A DNA stretch of 64,000 bases. Source: Roseovarius arcticus (GTDB taxonomy: Bacteria; Pseudomonadota; Alphaproteobacteria; Rhodobacterales; Rhodobacteraceae). The notes below the pieces were generated by a model, which did no database searches, was not told the DNA's origin, and saw nothing but the letters and a program-made list of their open reading frames with translations. A program made the translations under genes and the position numbers. Shown here one piece after another: positions 28,570 through 36,874 of this stretch (position 1 is its first letter; every line of letters begins with the position of its first letter). The stretch is taken from contig NZ_SZZN01000001.1 in NCBI RefSeq assembly GCF_006125015.1, positions 1,488,001-1,552,000 on the forward strand, read 5' to 3'.

Positions 28570-29501
28570 AGGATGTTTGCGGCCTCCTCCAGCGCCTCCA
28601 GCAACGCTGAGGCGGCGGGGGTTAGCGACGTGGCGCTGCGAAATGATGCGCCCAACGGGCCATCGCCAAAGGGCAGGGACAGCCTCAATTCAGCAAGCGC
28701 GCTGCCTGTGCCTAGCCCAGCCGCCTCTGCTGGCATGGCGCAGATCATATCGCTGGCCGCCAGCAGGCCGCGATTGGTGACATAGCTGACCGATTCGACC
28801 AGCGTCGGCGGCACATACTGCCCTTCCGCGACAAAGAATTGATCTATCTGGCGGCGTAGCGTGGTATCGGGCGGCGGCAATATCCAACCATAGCAGCGCA
28901 GATCGTCAAACCCGAGGCTGCGCCCCAGCAACGGATGACCCGCACGCACGACCAGCGCGATGCGCCCCTGCATCAGGCGCCGCTGCTCCAAATCCGAACG
29001 ATGGCGAAGGACGGGTAGGCGGCCCACCACCAGATCCAGCTCGCCCGCGCGAAGTCGGGGCATCAGCACCTCGTTGGTGCCCTCGACCACCTTGATGGCA
29101 AGGCGCGGGCGCTGCAACAGCACTGCGTTGATCGCCATGGGGAGCAGCCCGCCAGAGGCCGCAAGTAGCGTGCCGACCACGATCCGCCCCGCATTTCCGC
29201 CTGCCAGATCCTCCATCTCCTGCGCGGTGGTGCCTATCTGCGAGAATATCAGTTGCCCGCCCCGGATTAGCGCCTCGCCGAACACGGTCGGGACGACGCC
29301 CCGGTTGGTGCGGTCGAACAACAAAACGTCAAAGTCGATTTCCAGATCCTTGATCATCTTGGTCGCGGCGGGCTGTGAAAGGTTCAGCTCACGCGCGGCG
29401 TGCAAGATGCTGCCGTGGCGCGCCACCGCAATCAGCAGGCGCAGCTGCCGCAGCTTGAGCCGGCCAATAACGCGGGCCATGATCTGGGCGTGGCTGGGCA
29501 T
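28533..29501 (-). CDS. LysR-family transcriptional regulator
   Basis: A 322-residue LysR protein. The N-terminal HTH (LKLRQLRLLIAVARHGSILH with LNLSQPAATKMIKDLE) and the PBP-like effector domain are complete; the arrangement resembles the GbpR/PcaQ branch. It lies 4 bp after the aspartate dehydrogenase gene on the same strand, so both are likely co-transcribed. Genes around it on the plus strand (second TRAP system, molybdenum hydroxylase) are candidate targets. Its 3' end overlaps the TRAP large permease by 37 bp. Confidence 0.92.
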   Translation of the reverse strand: MPSHAQIMARVIGRLKLRQLRLLIAVARHGSILHAARELNLSQPAATKMIKDLEIDFDVLLFDRTNRGVVPTVFGEALIRGGQLIFSQIGTTAQEMEDLAGGNAGRIVVGTLLAASGGLLPMAINAVLLQRPRLAIKVVEGTNEVLMPRLRAGELDLVVGRLPVLRHRSDLEQRRLMQGRIALVVRAGHPLLGRSLGFDDLRCYGWILPPPDTTLRRQIDQFFVAEGQYVPPTLVESVSYVTNRGLLAASDMICAMPAEAAGLGTGSALAELRLSLPFGDGPLGASFRSATSLTPAASALLEALEEAANILQPSSISDRDGK

Positions 29502-29505
29502 GATC

Positions 29506-30294
29506 CTAAAGCCGCATCCACGCGGTCTGGTTTCTCACCGCGCGCACCGCACTCATCGCCGCAAGGGCCGAAGATTTGGGATTATCGGGTAGCGCGTTGC
29601 CGGAAATGATAAAATCTAGTCGGCCGAAAGCGCCTTGCGCCTCGATCCGGTGGATGTTCTGCGCTGCCGCCGGATCGGCAATCAGGCACACCTCGGTCGC
29701 GTCAAATCCGATCCCGGCCAGCGCGACGGCGGCGGCGACATTGGCGTTCTTGGGATAGCTCAACGCTGCCTGCCGGGCCGTGCCGGTGAAATGCGCGGTA
29801 GCCTCTGTCAGGCTCGCCAGTTCCAGCACCTCCTCAGCCGGTGATCCGGCCCAGCCTGCGGGCGGTTTGGTCCCAGTATAGCAAACATGGTCGAGGCCAC
29901 CGATCGCCGCCGCCGCCAGCGCGTCCAGCGCGCCGATCGCGCCTGACGCCAGATGCAGGGTGGTGCCGCCAGCCTCTGCGCCCTGCTTCAATGCCTCTTT
30001 CAGCATATCGTTCGCTAACGCGCCCAGAGACAACGTAATCACGTCACAGCCCGCGCCCAGCAGCGCAGCACCATTTGCAGATAGGCCCGCGTGTCCCGCG
30101 CAATCGACAACCAGCCGCGCATGACGTGCCATCTCGCGCGCCTCTGTGACAGGCACGAGGCCCAAAGCAGCTTGCGCCGCAGCTTCGCGGCCGGGTCGGG
30201 CCAACACGGCGCTGGCTGGCGTTCCGCCCATCGCCAGCGCCTGCGCCACGTAACGCGCAATCGCGCCATGCCCGATGATACCAATGCCCGTCAT
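29506..30294 (-). CDS. nadX: L-aspartate dehydrogenase (NadX-like)
   Basis: A 262-residue NAD(P)-dependent enzyme expected to oxidise L-aspartate to iminoaspartate. GIGIIGHGAIARYVAQAL is the Rossmann motif; LSLGALANDMLKEALKQGAE, ASGAIGALDALAAAAIGGLD, and YPKNANVAAAVALAGIGFD (dehydrogenase core) match the family. The ATG at 30294 follows GGCGGAGGA; readings further upstream have no domain content. No nadA or nadC is nearby, so a catabolic or amination role is as likely as NAD synthesis. It faces the molybdenum hydroxylase gene across about 120 bp. Confidence 0.9.
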   Translation of the reverse strand: MTGIGIIGHGAIARYVAQALAMGGTPASAVLARPGREAAAQAALGLVPVTEAREMARHARLVVDCAGHAGLSANGAALLGAGCDVITLSLGALANDMLKEALKQGAEAGGTTLHLASGAIGALDALAAAAIGGLDHVCYTGTKPPAGWAGSPAEEVLELASLTEATAHFTGTARQAALSYPKNANVAAAVALAGIGFDATEVCLIADPAAAQNIHRIEAQGAFGRLDFIISGNALPDNPKSSALAAMSAVRAVRNQTAWMRL

Positions 30295-30414
30295 GGTCGT
30301 CCTCCGCCGGAATTCTGCCCCCCGGTTTAGAGTAAGCATCAGGCCCGTGCTATCTGTTTTCGTGATACCAATCGTGACAGCCGCTATTTGCACCCTTTCG
30401 CGACGCGGCGCATC

Positions 30415-32547
30415 ATGCGCCATGACTTTGATATGCAGGCATCACGCGCTATGACACCCGGTGTTCGGCCACAAGATAATCACACGCTTTTGCGCGGGGC
30501 GGGTCAGTATTGCGATGATATCGTTCTACCCGGCGCGCTGCGGGCCGTCTTCCTGCGCAGCGACGTGGCTGCGGGTGCGATTTCTGGTTTGGATATCACG
30601 GACGCTGGCAACCAGCCCGGAGTGCGGGCCATTCACACCGGCGCGGACGTGGCCCATCTGGGCCCGTTACCTGTAAATAAGGTGATGCCGCTGGAACTCG
30701 CGGTTCCTTATGCGGTCCTTGCCCAAGGGCATGTGACTGCGGTTGGCCAGCCTATCGCGGCCATCTTGGCGGCCAGCCGGAGCGAGGCGCTGGACGCGCT
30801 GGATTGCATCGTGCTCGACATTGAGACGGTGGACCTTCCGGCGCCGTCGCTTATCGCGCAGCGCGAGTGGCGCGCAGGTGACCCGGACGGCGCGCTGCGA
30901 ACGGCGGCGCATATAGTTGAGGCGACCGTCCAGCACGCGCGCCTTGCGCCATGTGCCATGGAGCCGCGCGGCATTGCCGTGCGGCCTGAGGCAGGCGGCG
31001 GCGTGACGATCTGGCATTCGACCCAAACACCGCACCGCACACGTAGCCATCTGGCGCAAATTCTAGGGATAGACACGGGCCTTATTCGCGTAATCGCGCC
31101 TAATGTTGGCGGCGCATTCGGGATGAAAGCGTCGCTTTACCCTGAGGAGGTGTATTGCGTCTGGGCGGCGATGCAACTGGGCGCACCTGTCAGGTGGGCC
31201 GCATCGCGCAGCGAGGATTTCCTGTCAGCGACGCATGGCCGGGGCATCAGCGCCAAGGGCACTTTGGCGATGGACGCCGGTGGCCGTTTCACCGCGATGA
31301 CGGCAGATGTTGTTGCGCCCGTGGGTGGCTGGCTTTCCAACAGCGCGCTAATTCCGGCGTGGAACGCGGCGCGCATCCTGCCGGGGCCGTACGTGATCGA
31401 CGATGTCAATATCACCGCCGCCGTACAGATCGAACATCGCGCGCCAACCGGGATTTATCGCGGGGCAGGGCGCCCCGAGGCGGCAGCCCTGACCGAGCGG
31501 CTGGTGGATAAGGCAGCGCGCATCGCCAACCTCGATCCGTTCGAAATTCGTCTGCGAAACGTGCCAGCCAAAGACGCGCTTCCCCGCCAGACAGCGACGG
31601 GCCAGATTCTGGACAGTGGCGACTACGCAGGCGCGCTGCACCTGCTGCGAAAGGCATCGCGCTATGAAACGCGTGTGGCCGACATCGCCCGGCGACGTGA
31701 CGCGGGCGAGCTGGTCGGCCTCGGCCTTGCCGTCTTTCTAGAGCCGTCGGGCGAGGGGTGGGAAAGCGCGCGCGTGACATGGGGGGCAGATGGCCGCGTT
31801 CGCGTCGACAGCGGAACCTCAGCCCAGGGACAGGCTCGCGCCCGAAGCTATGCAGCTATCGCGGCGCAGGCGTTGCAAGTGGCGCCTCAGGACATCGACG
31901 TACGCCACGGCGACACCGAAACCTGCCCCGAGGGGATAGGTGCCGTCGCCTCGCGCAGCACGGCTATCGGCGGTAGCGCTGTGCTTGAGGCATGCCAGCG
32001 CCTGCGCGAGGCGCGCTGTGCGGGCGCGAACCTGCCTCTGAGCGAAGAGGTCCGTTACACGGCGCAAGGGCAGGCTTGGGGCTATGGCGCTTACTTGGTG
32101 CAGCTGTCCATCGACGCAGATACCGGCGCGCCGCATATCGAGGCGGTGATATGCGTGGATGATGCGGGCCGGATCATCGACGCGCAGGCGGTGGCCGATC
32201 AGATCACCGGCGGCCTTGCCCAAGGAGTCGGCGAGGCGCTGATGGAGGCGATCCACTATGACGCCGACGGCCAATTGCTGACCGCATCGTTCATGGATTA
32301 TGCCTTGCCGCGTGCCGATGATATGCCACAGATAAGCCTGCACGAGATGCAGACGCCCAGCCCGGTCAACCCCTTGGGCGCCAAGGGCGTGGGCGAGGCA
32401 GGCACCATCGGCGCACCTGCCGCCATATTGAACGCCGCCATAGACGCGCTTGCGCCCCTAGGCGTCACCGATTTGCAAATGCCGCTCACCTCCCAGACCC
32501 TCTGGCAGGCGATGAGCGAGGCGAAAACCCGAAAGGCCGCGACATGA
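30415..32547 (+). CDS. Xanthine dehydrogenase family molybdopterin-binding subunit (CoxL-like)
   Basis: About 710 residues of the molybdenum hydroxylase large subunit. TLLRGAGQYCDDIVLPGALR is the ald_Xan_dh N-terminal hammerhead, VGGAFGMKASLYPEEVYCVW and YRGAGRPEAAALTERLVDKA the Mo-pterin domain, and AKGVGEAGTIGAPAAILNA carries the catalytic Glu near the end. It is somewhat shorter than usual CoxL proteins (about 770-800). The start is uncertain: ATG at 30415 or 30433, or a TTG at 30388; none has a clear ribosome site. No 2Fe-2S or FAD subunit genes are adjacent. It overlaps the next gene by 4 bp. Confidence 0.9.
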   Translation: MRHDFDMQASRAMTPGVRPQDNHTLLRGAGQYCDDIVLPGALRAVFLRSDVAAGAISGLDITDAGNQPGVRAIHTGADVAHLGPLPVNKVMPLELAVPYAVLAQGHVTAVGQPIAAILAASRSEALDALDCIVLDIETVDLPAPSLIAQREWRAGDPDGALRTAAHIVEATVQHARLAPCAMEPRGIAVRPEAGGGVTIWHSTQTPHRTRSHLAQILGIDTGLIRVIAPNVGGAFGMKASLYPEEVYCVWAAMQLGAPVRWAASRSEDFLSATHGRGISAKGTLAMDAGGRFTAMTADVVAPVGGWLSNSALIPAWNAARILPGPYVIDDVNITAAVQIEHRAPTGIYRGAGRPEAAALTERLVDKAARIANLDPFEIRLRNVPAKDALPRQTATGQILDSGDYAGALHLLRKASRYETRVADIARRRDAGELVGLGLAVFLEPSGEGWESARVTWGADGRVRVDSGTSAQGQARARSYAAIAAQALQVAPQDIDVRHGDTETCPEGIGAVASRSTAIGGSAVLEACQRLREARCAGANLPLSEEVRYTAQGQAWGYGAYLVQLSIDADTGAPHIEAVICVDDAGRIIDAQAVADQITGGLAQGVGEALMEAIHYDADGQLLTASFMDYALPRADDMPQISLHEMQTPSPVNPLGAKGVGEAGTIGAPAAILNAAIDALAPLGVTDLQMPLTSQTLWQAMSEAKTRKAAT

Positions 32548-33497
32548 ACTACTCAAAACTCGACGCCAAAGATTATGCCCGCGAGCATATGCGCGGCATT
32601 TGGGCCGCCGCTCTGAATCCGTTTTGTCCTGATGGCACCTTTGACGAGGTCGGGCTAAGGCAAAACATTAGACATTGGGTAGATGACCTTGATATAAAGG
32701 GTCTTTTCATCGCTGGAAAGCAGGGAGAATTCTTCTCTATGTCGCTGGAGGAGCGCAAGCGCAACTTTGAGGTAGCTGTCGATGAATGTAGCGGACGCGC
32801 GGGCACGATCATGTCGGCGTCGGATCAGAACTTCGACACTGTGCTTAGTTTGGCCCGTCATGCGCAGGATTGCGGCGCCGATTATATCGTCGTCCATGCA
32901 CCGATGTTGCATTTCGTGACGGACCACGATGAGTTAGTTTACAACTATTACAAAACGATATGCGACGAAGTTGATATTGGCATCGCAATGTGGAGCCATC
33001 CCGACAGTGGATACCTCATGTCGCCAGAGTTGTGCGCACGCATCGCAGACCTGCCTAATATCGTCGCGATTAAGTACTCTGTCCCGCGCGAGATGTATGT
33101 CCGACTGAGCCATATGGTCGGCGATAAAATCCACGTCTCGACCGCGTCAGAGGTTGAGTGGCTCGACAATGTAGAAGAGCTCGGCTGGAAGCTGTACCTA
33201 TGCTCGTCGCCGCCATATCTGCTGCAATCGAAGGTGGACAGGAGGATGCACGACTACACACAACTGGCCTTTGCGGGGGACTTTGCAGCAGCGCGCCGCG
33301 TGCGCGACAGTCTTGACCCGGTGCGCAACGCATTTAGACTGACCAAACCGGGCGGAAAGCCGCAGGCGCATGCCAAGTACTGGCAAGAGCTGCTGGGGCA
33401 AGTTGGCGGCCCGGTACGTGCGCCGATGCTTCAACTGACGGACGCTGAAAAGGCAAAGACGTATGAGGCATTCGAGGGTTGCGGGCTCAAGATCTGA
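32544..33497 (+). CDS. DHDPS/NAL-family protein with altered active site
   Basis: A 317-residue TIM-barrel protein of the dihydrodipicolinate synthase/N-acetylneuraminate lyase family. The Schiff-base Lys is kept in NIVAIKYSV (about residue 176). Other hallmarks are changed: IAGKQGEFFSM stands for GTTGE, VVHAPMLHFV for the PYYN motif (so the catalytic Tyr is lost), and MWSHPDSGYLM for YNxPxRTG. It may be a class I lyase or hydratase-aldolase with a different proton-relay. It is co-translated with the molybdenum hydroxylase (ATGA at 32544), and the IS element lies 110 bp downstream. Confidence 0.85.
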   Translation: MNYSKLDAKDYAREHMRGIWAAALNPFCPDGTFDEVGLRQNIRHWVDDLDIKGLFIAGKQGEFFSMSLEERKRNFEVAVDECSGRAGTIMSASDQNFDTVLSLARHAQDCGADYIVVHAPMLHFVTDHDELVYNYYKTICDEVDIGIAMWSHPDSGYLMSPELCARIADLPNIVAIKYSVPREMYVRLSHMVGDKIHVSTASEVEWLDNVEELGWKLYLCSSPPYLLQSKVDRRMHDYTQLAFAGDFAAARRVRDSLDPVRNAFRLTKPGGKPQAHAKYWQELLGQVGGPVRAPMLQLTDAEKAKTYEAFEGCGLKI

Positions 33498-33602
33498 TCG
33501 CCAACGATGAACGGAAAAGGCGCGCTGATCGATGAATGTCGACCATCAGTCATATCAGATTAGCAAACTTGCATTGTTTACATAATACTGATTATGCGAA
33601 AA

Positions 33603-33607
33603 TCCGA
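33603..33607. repeat. Target-site duplication of the IS element, left copy
   Basis: TCCGA, identical to 35187-35191 on the other side of the element. Confidence 0.85.
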
Positions 33608-35186
33608 TGTACGCGCAAAGTTAGAATGTCCCACATCTGCAAAGTAGAAATGTCACACTTCCCTGTTGATCAAGCAGGATTGGAGTGTGGCCGTGGGGTT
33701 GGTGATCATGAGCGAACGCGAACTAAACCGGATCGAAGTGCTGAGCCAAGTGACACAAGGCCGGATGACGGCTGTCACGGCTGCCAACGTATTGGGGCTG
33801 AGCCGCAGGCAGGTTCATCGGTTGCTGAAGATATTTCAGTCGGATGGCGCGGCAGCGATCCGGCATAAGGCGCGTGGTCGCAGATCCAACAATTGGATCG
33901 ACCCTGCGGTGCGTGAGTTTGCGGTGACGTTGGTCCGAGAGAAGTACAGCGATTTTGGGCCGACATTCGCCGCTGAGAAGCTGGCTGAAGACCACGATTT
34001 GAAAGTATCGCGTGAGACGCTGCGTAAATGGATGAAAGACGCTGGAATTTGGCTCAGTCGTAAACAACGCCGCACATTTCACCAGCCGCGGCTGCGTCGG
34101 GAATGCCTTGGAGAGTTGATCCAGATTGATGGCTCGGATCATCACTGGTTTGAAGACCGTGGTCCGGCCTGCACTCTGTTGGTGTTCATCGATGACGCGA
34201 CCAGCACCCTGATGCAGGTGCGGTTCGTTACTTCCGAGAGCACGTTCAGCTACTTTGAGGCGCTGGATCTATACTTGGCAGCGCATGGTCGGCCGGTTGC
34301 GTTCTATTCCGACAAGCACACGGTGTTCCGTGTGGCAAATCAATCCGCCAAATCGGGGCACGGCATGACCCAGTTTGGGCGTGCCCTGAATGAGTTAAAC
34401 ATCGAGATTCTTTGCGCAAACAGCTCTCAGGCCAAGGGCCGCGTCGAACGGGCAAACCGCATATTGCAGGATCGTTTGGTCAAAGAACTCAGGCTGGCCG
34501 GGATCTCTGACATGGACGCCGCCAATGCGGTCCTCCCCGGCTTCATGGAGCGCTACAACGCCAAGTTTGCGAAGGCCCCACGCCGTGCTGACAATCTGCA
34601 CAGGCTTATGAACATCGAACCAGATCGCCTGCGCGACGTCTTTTGTTTGCGCGATGAACGCTACGTCGGCAAACAGCTGGCCTTCTCGTTTGAGCGGCAA
34701 CGGATCATCCTGATTGAGAACGAGATCACGCGGGATCTCGTTGGCAAATACGTCGACAGCTACGCCTTTCCGGATGGTCGCCTTGAGTTTCGCTGGAAGG
34801 GTGTCGGACTCCCCTACTCCGTCTTCGACAAGGACCAGCGCGTCACGCACGCTGCGATCACCGAGAACAAACATCTCAGTGCCGTCCTGGAGCACATTAA
34901 GGCCGAACAGGACAAGGCACCACCAATGCCGCGCCGCGCTGGCAAGCAGAAAACCCGCTATGAACCAACGGGGCGGCGCAACGATGGCTGGAACTCAAAG
35001 CTCGCCCGGCGCGCCAAGGCAAAGCTCGCAGAAACATCACCGCCAGACGCAGGGTGACCCACCCACGCAAGGCTTAACAACCCTGCGATATTTGAGGTCT
35101 CCGGGCTGCTAAGCCTTGCTGCCGTCAGCGCCCTTGGTGACATTTCTACTTTGCGCGCCGAGGGACATTTCAACTTGGTTGCAACA
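33608..35186 (+). mobile_element. Complete ISNCY-type insertion sequence (1579 bp)
   Basis: The ends are TGTACGCGCAAAGTT (33608-33622) and, inverted, TGTTGCAACCAAGTT (35172-35186), both starting TGT and continuing into related AATGTCCC. Each end holds two copies of an AAAGTAGAAATGTCA-like box about 24-25 bp apart: 33617 and 33641 on the left, 35137-35152 and 35161-35177 inverted on the right. A 5-bp direct repeat TCCGA flanks the element exactly. One intact transposase fills it, so the insertion is probably recent and the element may still be active. It separates the DHDPS-like gene from ridA. Confidence 0.9.
33708..35057 (+). CDS. ISNCY family transposase (DDE/integrase catalytic core)
   Basis: A 449-residue transposase. 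N-terminal HTH region (VTAANVLGLSRRQVHRLLKI) is followed by an rve-type core: LIQIDGSDHHWFEDRG (first Asp), PVAFYSDKHTVFRV (second Asp) and SSQAKGRVERANRILQDRLV (Glu). The C-terminal part has FPDGRLEFRWKGVGLPYSVF and a basic tail. No stop or frameshift is seen. The ATG at 33708 starts the recognised MSERELNRIEVL; a TTG at 33666 or GTG at 33687 could add up to 14 residues. Confidence 0.93.
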   Translation: MSERELNRIEVLSQVTQGRMTAVTAANVLGLSRRQVHRLLKIFQSDGAAAIRHKARGRRSNNWIDPAVREFAVTLVREKYSDFGPTFAAEKLAEDHDLKVSRETLRKWMKDAGIWLSRKQRRTFHQPRLRRECLGELIQIDGSDHHWFEDRGPACTLLVFIDDATSTLMQVRFVTSESTFSYFEALDLYLAAHGRPVAFYSDKHTVFRVANQSAKSGHGMTQFGRALNELNIEILCANSSQAKGRVERANRILQDRLVKELRLAGISDMDAANAVLPGFMERYNAKFAKAPRRADNLHRLMNIEPDRLRDVFCLRDERYVGKQLAFSFERQRIILIENEITRDLVGKYVDSYAFPDGRLEFRWKGVGLPYSVFDKDQRVTHAAITENKHLSAVLEHIKAEQDKAPPMPRRAGKQKTRYEPTGRRNDGWNSKLARRAKAKLAETSPPDAG

Positions 35187-35191
35187 TCCGA
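35187..35191. repeat. Target-site duplication of the IS element, right copy
   Basis: TCCGA, pairs with the copy at 33603-33607. Confidence 0.85.
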
Positions 35192-35215
35192 TTAATAGGA
35201 AAGCCTTTGGGATAA

Positions 35216-35243
35216 GGCCCCGGCGCGTATCTCCGCCGAGGCC
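35216..35243 (-). terminator. Hairpin after ridA (probable terminator)
   Basis: On the minus strand GGCCTCGGCG/CGCCGGGGCC with an eight-base loop, then TTATCCC; one mismatch pair in the middle of the stem. It lies 19 bp after the ridA stop. Confidence 0.5.
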
Positions 35244-35262
35244 CCTAGCGGCTTTGTCGACG

Positions 35263-35613
35263 TCAGGCCTTGGCAGCTGTGACGATGAACTCGACCAGAT
35301 AGTCAGGGGTTGCCAATTTGGCCTCGCCAGCGGCGCGGGCCGGTGTGTGGCCCTGCGGCACCCAAGCGTCCCACTCGGCGTTCATCTCAGCAAAATCCTT
35401 CATGTCGGCCAGCCAGATGATTGTCTGGAGGATCCGAGTTTTGTCTGATCCAGCTTCGGCCAGCAAACGGTCGATATTCTCGAGGCACGTTTTAGTCTGA
35501 GCTGCGACAGTATCACCGGCAGTGCCAACTTGGCCGGCTAGATAGATCGTGCCGTTATGCGTAACAATCTGGCTCATGCGGGGTCCGGTATGGCTACGGG
35601 TCACTTCAGTCAT
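35263..35613 (-). CDS. RidA family protein (reactive imine deaminase)
   Basis: A 116-residue protein of the YjgF/YER057c/RidA family, which hydrolyses enamine/imine intermediates set free by amino-acid-oxidising or PLP enzymes. IYLAGQVG, QTKTCLENIDRLLAEAGSDK and the HTPARAAGEAKL block with the substrate-anchoring Arg are visible. The ATG at 35613 is chosen since AGGAG stands 9 bp upstream and overlaps the stop of the preceding oxidase gene; this implies coupled translation and a shared substrate, with the oxidase producing imines that RidA clears. Confidence 0.9.
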   Translation of the reverse strand: MTEVTRSHTGPRMSQIVTHNGTIYLAGQVGTAGDTVAAQTKTCLENIDRLLAEAGSDKTRILQTIIWLADMKDFAEMNAEWDAWVPQGHTPARAAGEAKLATPDYLVEFIVTAAKA

Positions 35614-35618
35614 GGCGT

Positions 35619-36740
35619 TCAACTCCTTGTTTGGGTTTGGTAAAAACGGTCTGGCGCAATAGCGGCCAAGATATCTGGTGCTAAGACTTGCACGCCTCCG
35701 CTGATCAATGCCGCTGCCGCTTGCGATAGTGCGGGCGCGGTCTGAACGCCATAGCCGCCCTGTCCTGCGAGCCAGAAAAATCCCTCGGCATCAGGCGCGT
35801 AGCCGACAACCGGCGATTTATCGGGCGCAAATGTGCGCAGCCCGGCCCAGCTACGCTGAATGCGCGTGACCGGCACCGTCACGGCCTGTTCGTACCGGTC
35901 TAACCCTTCGGCCAAAACCATATCGTCTGGCCACGCGTCATGTGGCGCGACTGGGTCTTGGTCTGCGGGCGATACCATTAGCCTGCCTGCATCCGGTTTG
36001 GCGTACCACGTTTCAGACACGCTGCCGAACAGCGGCCAGCGGCTTACGTCATGCTCAGGGCCAAGCGCCAGAATTGCTGCCGAACGGCGCATCGGTTGCA
36101 GCTTCATCTGCAGCGCGCCCGCCAGTGCAGCGATCTGGTCGGCCCACGCACCGCCCGCATTGACGATTGTGGGCGCGCCATACGTCTCTGCTCCGGCTGA
36201 TACTATCCATTCGCCACCGCTGCGCTCGATATTCGTCACGCGGGCGTTTGTGATCACACGCCCTCCGCGCGATTTGAACAGCCGCGCATAGCCTTGCAAC
36301 ATGAGATCCACGTCGATGCCCTGTGCGCTGTCCTCGTAAATGGCGCCAGCGATCGGCCCGGCGCGCAGAATAGGCACCATACGGGCGGCCTCTGCCCCTG
36401 TCAGCCGGTCCAGCCCGGTGGCATCTGCGGCATACGCCTCAAGGGTAGGCAGCTCTTCCTCGGATGCAATTAATAGCTCACCGCGTGGCGACAGAAGGCT
36501 GTGATCAAAAATGCCTTGGGGATTGGTCAGCGTAGGCTCGGAGGCGTCATTAATGGCGCGCAAGACCGCATTGCCATAGTTGCGAATGTAGATCGCGGCG
36601 GAGCGCCCCGTGGCATGGTAGCCAAGTTGCGCCTCAGCCTCTAGCACGATCACGTTGGCATGGCGCGCCAACTCTGCCGCAGCAGATATTCCGGCAATTC
36701 CGCCGCCTATGATGATGATATCGCTAGACACTTTGGTCAT
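35619..36740 (-). CDS. FAD-dependent amine/D-amino-acid oxidoreductase (DadA-like)
   Basis: A 373-residue flavoprotein. DIIIIGGGIAGISAAAELAR (about 7-26) is the dinucleotide-binding motif, ATGRSAAIYIRNYGN the region around the flavin, and FWLAGQGGYGVQTAPALSQA the C-terminal FAD-binding block of the DAO family. Such enzymes oxidise D-amino acids, sarcosine-type or other secondary amines to imines. The substrate cannot be read. ATG 36740 has AGGGATAGG upstream; a start at 36773 is possible. It is the first gene of a pair with ridA. Confidence 0.9.
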   Translation of the reverse strand: MTKVSSDIIIIGGGIAGISAAAELARHANVIVLEAEAQLGYHATGRSAAIYIRNYGNAVLRAINDASEPTLTNPQGIFDHSLLSPRGELLIASEEELPTLEAYAADATGLDRLTGAEAARMVPILRAGPIAGAIYEDSAQGIDVDLMLQGYARLFKSRGGRVITNARVTNIERSGGEWIVSAGAETYGAPTIVNAGGAWADQIAALAGALQMKLQPMRRSAAILALGPEHDVSRWPLFGSVSETWYAKPDAGRLMVSPADQDPVAPHDAWPDDMVLAEGLDRYEQAVTVPVTRIQRSWAGLRTFAPDKSPVVGYAPDAEGFFWLAGQGGYGVQTAPALSQAAAALISGGVQVLAPDILAAIAPDRFYQTQTRS

Positions 36741-36874
36741 GGTGCCTATCCCTAACATTGCGTGTGCGCTCATGTTTGCCGCAATACCGCGCGAATGCCA
36801 AGGGGCTGGTGTTTGCGAATGCCGCTGGCCTCAAGGCGGGCCAGGCGTGTGCCCTGCCCGCCCATGCCGCTCGT

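Noticed and set aside
30360-30377. TCGTGA direct repeat 12 bp apart in the nadX/hydroxylase gap
   Set aside because: Short and without symmetry; could be a LysR contact but not distinguishable from chance.
36741-36874. Possible small gene or gene remnant between the FAD oxidase and gcdH
   Set aside because: No ribosome site and no recognisable protein; the only long frame runs into gcdH antisense.
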